11,181 nucleotides of DNA from assembly GCA_002368795.1 (NCBI GenBank), contig DFFG01000021.1:6569-17749 (forward strand). Reading direction: 5' to 3'. The notes below the pieces were generated by a model. It did not search any database and had not been told where the DNA came from. It worked only from the letters and a program-made list of their open reading frames with translations. Origin of the DNA: Eubacterium sp. UBA3782 (GTDB lineage Bacteria; Bacillota; Clostridia; Lachnospirales; Lachnospiraceae). This document shows, piece by piece, positions 6,459 through 11,181 of this stretch (position 1 is the first letter of the stretch; each line of letters starts with the position of its first letter). The position numbers and the translations under genes are program-made.

Positions 6459-7736
6459 GTGATTAAAAAAGAAATGATCGCCATGCTGTTGGCTGGAGGT
6501 CAGGGCAGCCGTCTGGGCGTTCTGACCCAGAAGGTTGCAAAACCGGCAGTTGAGTTTGGCGGAAAATACCGGATCATCGACTTTCCCCTCAGCAACTGCA
6601 TAAACTCCGGAGTAGATACTGTTGGTGTACTTACCCAGTACCAGCCCCTCAGACTGAACAGCCACATCGGCATAGGTATTCCATGGGATCTGGACAGAAA
6701 TGTAGGCGGTGTGACGATCCTTCCGCCCTACGAGAAGAGCAGCAGCAGTGACTGGTACACCGGAACGGCAAACGCTATCTATCAGAACCTGGCTTATATG
6801 GAGAGCTTCAATCCGGATTACGTGCTGATCCTCTCCGGTGATCACATATACAAGATGGACTACGAGGTCATGCTGGACTACCACAAGGCAAACCGGGCGG
6901 ACATTACGATCGCCTGCATGCCGGTGCCCATGAAGGAAGCCAGCCGCTTCGGCATCATGATCACCGACGGAAAGGGCCGCATCACCGAGTTTGAGGAAAA
7001 GCCCGAGCATCCCAGGAGCAACCTGGCATCCATGGGCATCTATATCTTCAGCTGGAAAACCCTTCGGGAATCGCTGATCGCCATGGCAGATCAGCCGGGG
7101 CTGGATTTTGGAAAGCATATCCTCCCGTACTGCAGGGACAACGGAAAGCGTTTGTTTGCCTACGAATTTAACGGCTACTGGAAGGATGTCGGCACCCTTG
7201 GCTCCTATTGGGAAGCCAACATGGAGCTGATCGATATCATTCCGGAATTCAACCTCTATGAGGAATACTGGAAGATCTACACCAACGGCGACATCATCCG
7301 GCCGCAGTACATATCCGCAGACAGCACGGTTGACCGCTGTATCCTGGGCGAGGGCTGCGAGATCTTCGGCGAGGTCAGCAATTCCGTTATCGGCGCAGGC
7401 GTCCGTATTGGAAAGGGTGCCATCGTACGTGATTCAATCATCATGCGCCATACGGTGATCGGTGAAGGTGCACAGGTGACAAAAGCGGTTATCGCAGAGA
7501 ACGTTACCATCGGCAGGGGAGCCGTGATCGGCGTCGGTGAAGAGGCGCCGAATGTCTGGAAACCCCAGATCTACGGCTTTGGACTTGCGACCATCGGTGA
7601 GCAGTCCGAGATCCCGGAGGATGTCCGGGTCGGAAAGAATACCGTCATCTTCGGAAAAACCGTTCCGGAGGATTATGTCGACGGTGAACTGCCCTCAGGC
7701 GGCGCTCTGGTAAAGGAGGTCGATGAGGTAAGATGA
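6459..7736 (+). CDS. glgC: Glucose-1-phosphate adenylyltransferase, catalytic subunit GlgC
   Basis: The enzyme makes ADP-glucose and pyrophosphate from glucose-1-phosphate and ATP, the committed step of bacterial glycogen synthesis in the cytoplasm. The protein is 425 residues. The N-terminal nucleotidyltransferase fold carries LAGGQGSRL (11-19) with the downstream KPAV, SGDHIYKMDY (126-135) with the metal-binding Asp, EFEEKPEHP (177-185) with the sugar-phosphate-binding Lys, and GYWKDVGT (239-246). From about residue 290 the hexapeptide repeats form a left-handed beta-helix (VIGAGVRIGKGAIVRDSIIM and on). All catalytic motifs are intact, so this is the active subunit. The start is GTG. Its TGA overlaps the glgD ATG in an ATGA junction, so the two subunits are probably translationally coupled. 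No glgA, glgB or glgP lies in the window. Confidence 0.96.
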   Translation: MIKKEMIAMLLAGGQGSRLGVLTQKVAKPAVEFGGKYRIIDFPLSNCINSGVDTVGVLTQYQPLRLNSHIGIGIPWDLDRNVGGVTILPPYEKSSSSDWYTGTANAIYQNLAYMESFNPDYVLILSGDHIYKMDYEVMLDYHKANRADITIACMPVPMKEASRFGIMITDGKGRITEFEEKPEHPRSNLASMGIYIFSWKTLRESLIAMADQPGLDFGKHILPYCRDNGKRLFAYEFNGYWKDVGTLGSYWEANMELIDIIPEFNLYEEYWKIYTNGDIIRPQYISADSTVDRCILGEGCEIFGEVSNSVIGAGVRIGKGAIVRDSIIMRHTVIGEGAQVTKAVIAENVTIGRGAVIGVGEEAPNVWKPQIYGFGLATIGEQSEIPEDVRVGKNTVIFGKTVPEDYVDGELPSGGALVKEVDEVR

Positions 7737-8848
7737 GAGCAATAGGAATTATTCTGGCGGGCGGCAACAGCAACCGCATGCGGGATCTTTCCGCAAAGCG
7801 GGCGATCGCGGCAATGCCAATGGCAGGAAGCTACCGGAGCATTGATTTTGCGCTGAGCAGCATGACCAACTCCCATATCCAGAAGGTCGCTGTTCTGACA
7901 CAGTACAATGCACGGAGCCTCAATCAGCATCTGATGAGCTCCAAGTGGTGGAACTTCGGAAGAAAACAGGGCGGTCTGTTCGTGTTCACACCTACCGTGA
8001 CCGCGACCAACAACTGGTGGTACCGGGGCACGGCAGATGCGCTGTACCAGAACCTGAGTTGGCTGAAGGAAAGCCATGAGCCGTATGTAGTCATCGCGTC
8101 GGGAGACGGAATCTACAAGCTGGATTTCAATGACGTTCTTGAGTACCATATCTCAAAGCGCGCGGACATCACCATCGTGTGTACGGAATGCCGGGATGAC
8201 GACCCCAGCAGGTTCGGCGTGCTCAAGATGAACGAGGACTGCAGGGTCGAAGAATTCGAAGAAAAACCGATGGTCTCGGATTCGAACTTGATTTCGACAG
8301 GAATATATGTTATAAGAAGGAGACAGCTAATTGAACTCCTGGAGCGATGCGCCCAGGAAGACCGTTATGACCTGGTCAAAGATATCTTTATCCGCTACAA
8401 GCATATCAAGCGGATTTATGGATATAAAATTAAAACCTATTGGAGCAACATTGCGACGGTGGAGTCCTATTACAAGACAAATATGGATTTCCTCAAACCG
8501 GAGGTCAGAGAGTACTTCTTTGATCAATATCCTTCAGTCTACTCGAAGATTGATGACCTCCCACCGGCTAAATACAATCCAGGCAACATAGTTAAAAACA
8601 GTTTGATTTCAAGTGGTTGTATCATTAATGGACAAGTTGAAAATTCTATCCTCTTTAAAGACGTATATGTAGGCAACAATTGTGTGATCAAGAATTCCAT
8701 CGTCCTGAACAATGTGTACCTTGGGGACAATACTCACATTGAGAATTGTATCGTCGAAAGCCGCGATACAATAAGGGCGAACTCTTATTACTGCGGCGAA
8801 GACAGAATTAAGATCGTTATCGAAAAAAATGAACGGTATGCGATCTGA
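7733..8848 (+). CDS. glgD: Glucose-1-phosphate adenylyltransferase regulatory subunit GlgD
   Basis: GlgD is the GlgC paralogue that pairs with GlgC in Bacillota and raises its activity while being weak or inactive alone. The protein is 371 residues. The nucleotide loop is altered (LAGGNSNRM at 8-16, followed by AKRAIAAMP in place of the KPAV region). The Asp motif reads SGDGIYKLDF (123-132) where GlgC has SGDHIYKMDY. EFEEKP (174-179) is kept, and YWSNIATVESYY (236-247) replaces the GlgC YWKDVGT. A beta-helix tail follows from about residue 285. The start overlaps the glgC stop; AAGGAGGT at 7713-7720 is the strong ribosome binding site, with GAGG closer. Base composition changes within the gene: it is GC-rich up to about 8270 and clearly AT-rich from about 8280 to 8830. 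The reading frame and domain order are nevertheless normal. Confidence 0.95.
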   Translation: MRAIGIILAGGNSNRMRDLSAKRAIAAMPMAGSYRSIDFALSSMTNSHIQKVAVLTQYNARSLNQHLMSSKWWNFGRKQGGLFVFTPTVTATNNWWYRGTADALYQNLSWLKESHEPYVVIASGDGIYKLDFNDVLEYHISKRADITIVCTECRDDDPSRFGVLKMNEDCRVEEFEEKPMVSDSNLISTGIYVIRRRQLIELLERCAQEDRYDLVKDIFIRYKHIKRIYGYKIKTYWSNIATVESYYKTNMDFLKPEVREYFFDQYPSVYSKIDDLPPAKYNPGNIVKNSLISSGCIINGQVENSILFKDVYVGNNCVIKNSIVLNNVYLGDNTHIENCIVESRDTIRANSYYCGEDRIKIVIEKNERYAI

Positions 8849-8879
8849 AAATGCCTGCTGAAGCGGGAGGAGGAGTCTT

Positions 8880-9161
8880 ATGCAGATCACTGATGTCAGA
8901 GTACGGAGAGTAACAAAAGAAGGGAAGATGAAGGCAGTCGTTTCCATCACCTTTGATGACGAGTTCGCAGTTCACGATATCAAAGTCATCGAAGGCGAAA
9001 AGGGCCTGTTTATCGCAATGCCGAGCAGGAAAACGACCGACGGAGAATACAGAGACATCGCTCATCCCATTAACTCAGAGACAAGAGACCGGATCCAGAA
9101 GATCATTCTGGAGAAGTATGAAGAAGCACTGCAGATTGATCCGGACGAGTTCATGGATTGA
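8880..9161 (+). CDS. spoVG: SpoVG, small nucleic-acid-binding regulator
   Basis: SpoVG is a small, widely conserved protein. In spore formers it affects septation and cortex formation, and in other Bacillota and spirochetes it binds nucleic acid and regulates genes. The 93 residues match the family length and open with the hallmark MQITDVRVRRV, continue with LKAVVSITFDDEFAVHDIKVIEG-like sequence (here MKAVVSITFDDEFAVHDIKVIEG), then GLFIAMPSRKTTDGEYRDIAHPI, and end in a charged helix (INSETRDRIQKIILEKYEEAL). The ATG at 8880 follows a strong GGGAGGAGGAG. Only 31 bases separate it from glgD, with no visible promoter or terminator between them, so it is probably carried on the glgCD transcript, although a promoter inside glgD cannot be excluded. 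A textbook terminator follows. Confidence 0.96.
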   Translation: MQITDVRVRRVTKEGKMKAVVSITFDDEFAVHDIKVIEGEKGLFIAMPSRKTTDGEYRDIAHPINSETRDRIQKIILEKYEEALQIDPDEFMD

Positions 9162-9175
9162 AACTGACAGTAAAG

Positions 9176-9208
9176 AACACCTGGCGGAGCTCCGCCGGGT
9201 GTTTTTTT
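9176..9208 (+). terminator. Intrinsic terminator of glgC-glgD-spoVG
   Basis: AACACC (9176-9181) pairs with GGTGTT (9198-9203) and GGCGG (9183-9187) with CCGCC (9192-9196), with a T-G wobble between the two blocks and an AGCT loop. Seven Ts follow (9202-9208). It lies 14 bases after the spoVG stop. Confidence 0.95.
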
Positions 9209-9210
9209 CA

Positions 9211-9361
9211 CTGCTGGAGTTTCCGGCAGCATGCACTTATGCATGAAGCGCAGGTATCCTGCAATTATCTGCAGATCACACTTATGCATGAAGCGAAGGT
9301 ATCCTGCTGTTTTCTGCAGATCACTCTTGTGAATGAAGCGCAGTATCTTTTTTGTGTGTGA
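9211..9361. repeat. 45-bp tandem repeats, each with a CTGC/GCAG hairpin
   Basis: Units begin at 9234, 9279 and 9324 (exact 45-base period) with the shared core CACTTATGCATGAAGCG; the third unit is diverged and truncated near 9361. A degenerate partial unit appears to precede them from 9211. Each interval contains a hairpin with changing loop: CTGCTGGA/TCCGGCAG (9211-9229, one T-G pair), CTGCA/TGCAG (9259-9274) and CTGC/GCAG (9304-9319). Because 45 is a multiple of three, frames stay open on both strands, encoding 15-residue repeats (minus strand LRFMHKCDLQIIAGY, plus strand TLMHEAKVSCCFLQI). Neither frame has a convincing ribosome binding site at its nearest start, so I call the array non-coding. 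Confidence 0.85.
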
Positions 9362-9380
9362 GGTCTGCTTGCGGTCGTGG

Positions 9381-9419
9381 CGCGTATATGTTATCTTCGT
9401 GGAGACGAAAAGATACGCG
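9381..9419 (+). other. Hairpin upstream of the rsmF-like gene
   Basis: CGCGTAT (9381-9387) pairs with ATACGCG (9413-9419). Inside, CTTCGT (9395-9400) pairs with ACG and AAG at 9405-9412 around a GGAG loop, leaving a 7-base bulge on the left and a 2-base bulge on the right. It ends 13 bases before the GGAGGG ribosome binding site. It may be a leader structure or an operator; no convincing promoter was found beside it. Confidence 0.45.
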
Positions 9420-9432
9420 GACAAAAGCCGCC

Positions 9433-9438
9433 GGAGGG
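9433..9438 (+). promoter_or_regulatory. Ribosome binding site fixing the rsmF-like start
   Basis: GGAGGG ends 5 bases before the ATG at 9444. It favours this start over an in-frame upstream start at 9333, which would add 37 atypical residues and run through the repeat array and leader hairpin. Confidence 0.85.
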
Positions 9439-9443
9439 AGACA

Positions 9444-10964
9444 ATGCAATTACCAGAGGAATTCTGCAGCCGAATGAAGCATATGCTGGGAGCGGAGTAT
9501 GACCGTTTTCTGGCCTCCTATGACGAACCCAGATACCGTGGCCTTCGTGTAAATACGCTTCGGATCACCCCGGAGGAATTTGCGGCAAAGGCGCCTTTTC
9601 CGGTAAAGCCCATCCCCTGGACGGACAATGGCTTTTTCTATGACAATGACGTATTCCCGGCCCGGCATCCCTACTATGCAGCCGGTCTCTATTACCTGCA
9701 GGAGCCAAGTGCCATGACGCCGGCATCCCGCATTCCGGTAAAGCCTGGCGACCGGGTCCTTGACCTGTGTGCAGCGCCGGGCGGAAAGTCTACCGAGTTG
9801 GCGGCAAGACTTGCGGGCAAAGGTCTTCTGGTGGCAAATGATATCAGTAATGCCAGGGCAAAGGCACTGCTGCGCAATCTGGAGCTGTTGGGTACAGCAA
9901 GGCTCCTGGTGACAAACGAGACGCCCGAAGCACTGGCGCAGCGGTTTCCCTCCTGCTTTAACGCTATTCAGGTGGACGCACCATGCTCCGGCGAGGGTAT
10001 GTTCCGGAAGGATCCGGCAGCGTCAGAGCTCTGGAACCTCGGAAAGGTGCGCCAATGCGCAGCAGTTCAGAAGAGCATCCTTGAGCGTGCATGGGAAATG
10101 CTGATGCCAGGCGGCTATCTGATGTATTCGACATGCACCTTTGCACCGGAGGAAAATGAGCAGATCATCAGTTGGGCATTGAATCGCTTTCCGGACGCAG
10201 AGCTGATGGAAATACCGGACCGGTACGAAGGCTTTTCCCCGGGACATCCGGAATGGGCAGATGGCGATCCGCGCCTTGCCCGGTGTATCCGGATCTGGCC
10301 GCACTGCATGGCCGGCGAGGGGCACTTCATGGCTCTGCTGCAAAAGCAAAGCGAAGGTATGACATATCTTGAAGAAATCGGGGCAGACTTTCAGGCAGCT
10401 GCCAGACCTGCACTTCTGGAGGAAGAACTGCCGGCAGAGCAGGAAACTATTTCGCGAAAGAAAAAGAAGAAACAGGGAAAGAAAAGCAGCAGGCAGAGTG
10501 AAAATCAGACAAGAGGAGGCGCAGCCGGACCTGATGGCGAGGAGCTGCGCCAGCTGGAAGACTTCCTGGCAGATGTGGAGGGGATCGGCATCTCCGATAT
10601 TCAGCAATACGGCGGAAAAGCCTATCTGACCAGTCCGCTTCCCGGCAGCATCCGCGGCATGAACTTCCTGCGCAGCGGCTGTTTTGTGGGCGAATGGAAG
10701 AAAAACCGGTTCGAGCCGGCCCAGCCCCTGGCTATGCTGCTGTCCGCCAGCCGCTTCGCCAATGCCTGGTCGATGCCGGCAGAGGACGGACGGATCGCAA
10801 AATACCTGCGGGGAGAGACGATCACGCTGGACGAAGAGGAGATCGCTGCAGGTACACTGAAAAACGGCTGGGTCCTGGTCTGTGTGGAGGACTATCCCCT
10901 CGGCTGGGCAAAATACGCCGGCGGCGTGCTGAAAAACAAATATCCGGCCACCTGGCGAAAATAG
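9444..10964 (+). CDS. RsmF/NOL1-NOP2-Sun family rRNA cytosine-5 methyltransferase
   Basis: This 506-residue cytoplasmic enzyme uses S-adenosylmethionine to make 5-methylcytosine, most likely in 16S rRNA. An N-terminal substrate domain (about 1-90, with YRGLRVNTLR and YYLQEPSAM) precedes the Rossmann methyltransferase. The SAM loop is DLCAAPGGKST (107-117). The motif IV cysteine is in DAPCSGEGMFRK (C181) and the catalytic motif VI cysteine in STCTF (C231), so both conserved cysteines are present. A basic linker (about 337-350, SRKKKKKQGKK) leads to a PUA-like C-terminal domain (about 365-506, with LPGSIRGMNFLRSGCFVGEWKKNRFEP and the ending GWAKYAGGVLKNKYPATWRK), typical of the RsmF subgroup rather than RsmB, which carries an N-terminal NusB-like domain. 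YebU/RsmF is the likely counterpart, but the exact target base cannot be assigned. It stands alone, with no clear terminator after its stop. Confidence 0.92.
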   Translation: MQLPEEFCSRMKHMLGAEYDRFLASYDEPRYRGLRVNTLRITPEEFAAKAPFPVKPIPWTDNGFFYDNDVFPARHPYYAAGLYYLQEPSAMTPASRIPVKPGDRVLDLCAAPGGKSTELAARLAGKGLLVANDISNARAKALLRNLELLGTARLLVTNETPEALAQRFPSCFNAIQVDAPCSGEGMFRKDPAASELWNLGKVRQCAAVQKSILERAWEMLMPGGYLMYSTCTFAPEENEQIISWALNRFPDAELMEIPDRYEGFSPGHPEWADGDPRLARCIRIWPHCMAGEGHFMALLQKQSEGMTYLEEIGADFQAAARPALLEEELPAEQETISRKKKKKQGKKSSRQSENQTRGGAAGPDGEELRQLEDFLADVEGIGISDIQQYGGKAYLTSPLPGSIRGMNFLRSGCFVGEWKKNRFEPAQPLAMLLSASRFANAWSMPAEDGRIAKYLRGETITLDEEEIAAGTLKNGWVLVCVEDYPLGWAKYAGGVLKNKYPATWRK

Positions 10965-11068
10965 CAGGCGCATGAAGTGCTGCAGCAAGCGATGAAGTGA
11001 AAAACATTTTCTGGAAAGACACGAAATGAGCCCAGATTTTCGGGAAAAGGAAAAGCTGAAAAAAGTTG

Positions 11069-11097
11069 TTGACTTTCCCGGGACAGTCGACTATAAT
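11069..11097 (+). promoter_or_regulatory. Strong promoter of the tRNA-Pro gene
   Basis: TTGACT (11069-11074) and TATAAT (11092-11097) are separated by exactly 17 bases, close to the sigma-A consensus. Transcription would start near 11104, about 20 bases before the tRNA. Confidence 0.9.
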
Positions 11098-11124
11098 AAT
11101 CCATGCTGACGAGACGACAGCAAT

Positions 11125-11181
11125 CGAAGCGTGGCTCAGTTTGGTAGAGCGCTGCGTTCGGGACGCAGAGGTCGCAAGTTC
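11125..11181 (+). tRNA. tRNA-Pro, anticodon CGG (3' end outside window)
   Basis: The acceptor 5' strand is CGAAGCG (11125-11131), followed by TG. The D arm is GCTC/GAGC (11134-11137 with 11147-11150), with loop AGTTTGGTA. The anticodon stem is CTGCG/CGCAG (11152-11156 with 11164-11168), with loop TTCGGGA, placing CGG at 11159-11161. The variable loop is AGGTC, and the T arm begins with GCAAG followed by TTC before the window ends. CGG decodes the proline codon CCG. The T arm and acceptor 3' strand are not visible, so the fold is checked over the first 57 of about 77 bases. Other tRNAs may follow beyond the edge. Confidence 0.93.

Noticed and set aside
9211..9361. CRISPR array
   Set aside because: Repeats are directly adjacent with no unique spacers, and no cas genes are present.
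9333..9443. Upstream extension of the rsmF-like protein by 37 residues
   Set aside because: The first residues run through the 45-bp repeat and leader hairpin, and the ATG at 9444 has a well-spaced GGAGGG.
10023..10988. 321-codon minus-strand frame opposite the methyltransferase gene
   Set aside because: Shadow of a gene with intact SAM-binding and catalytic motifs; no ribosome binding site or domain recognised.

Overview
The window looks like core chromosome of a spore-forming-lineage Bacillota, most likely a Lachnospiraceae-type clostridium. The reasons are a paired glgC-glgD ADP-glucose pyrophosphorylase, SpoVG, a DnaD protein next to a DnaC/DnaI-type helicase loader, a long (393 aa) ribose-phosphate pyrophosphokinase, strong AGGAGG ribosome binding sites and GTG/TTG starts. 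Base composition by eye is a little over 50% GC in genes, with AT-rich promoter regions. The genus is inference; the family-level call is moderately confident. No transposase, integrase, CRISPR array, toxin-antitoxin pair or phage gene was found.

Layout. (1) 1-1076, plus strand: 3' part of typA/bipA. (2) 1077-1308: a gap filled almost entirely by a giant imperfect palindrome (1101-1292), with a perfect 20-bp core stem and a T6 run at its right edge. It separates typA from the convergent minus-strand genes. (3) 1309-6110, minus strand: murC-dnaD-dnaC-prs (transcribed right to left), driven by a good sigma-A-type promoter at 6152-6180. It joins a cell-wall ligase, two replication-initiation proteins and PRPP synthesis. 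A 150-bp spacer between dnaD and dnaC holds an 8-bp tandem repeat and a small hairpin. (4) 6111-6458: AT-rich divergent regulatory region with one promoter for each side. (5) 6459-9208, plus strand: glgC-glgD-spoVG, probably one transcript, ending in a textbook terminator. (6) 9209-9443: an array of 45-bp repeats, each carrying a small CTGC/GCAG hairpin, then a separate hairpin. (7) 9444-10964, plus strand: an RsmF-like NOL1/NOP2/Sun rRNA cytosine-5 methyltransferase. (8) 11069-11181: a strong promoter and the first 57 nt of tRNA-Pro(CGG), cut by the window end.

The protein-coding genes are ordinary housekeeping genes with intact motifs, so no new gene system is claimed. The less expected material is non-coding or compositional: the giant palindrome after typA, the hairpin-bearing 45-bp repeat array after spoVG, the abrupt fall in GC in the second half of glgD, and spoVG lying directly behind the glycogen genes.
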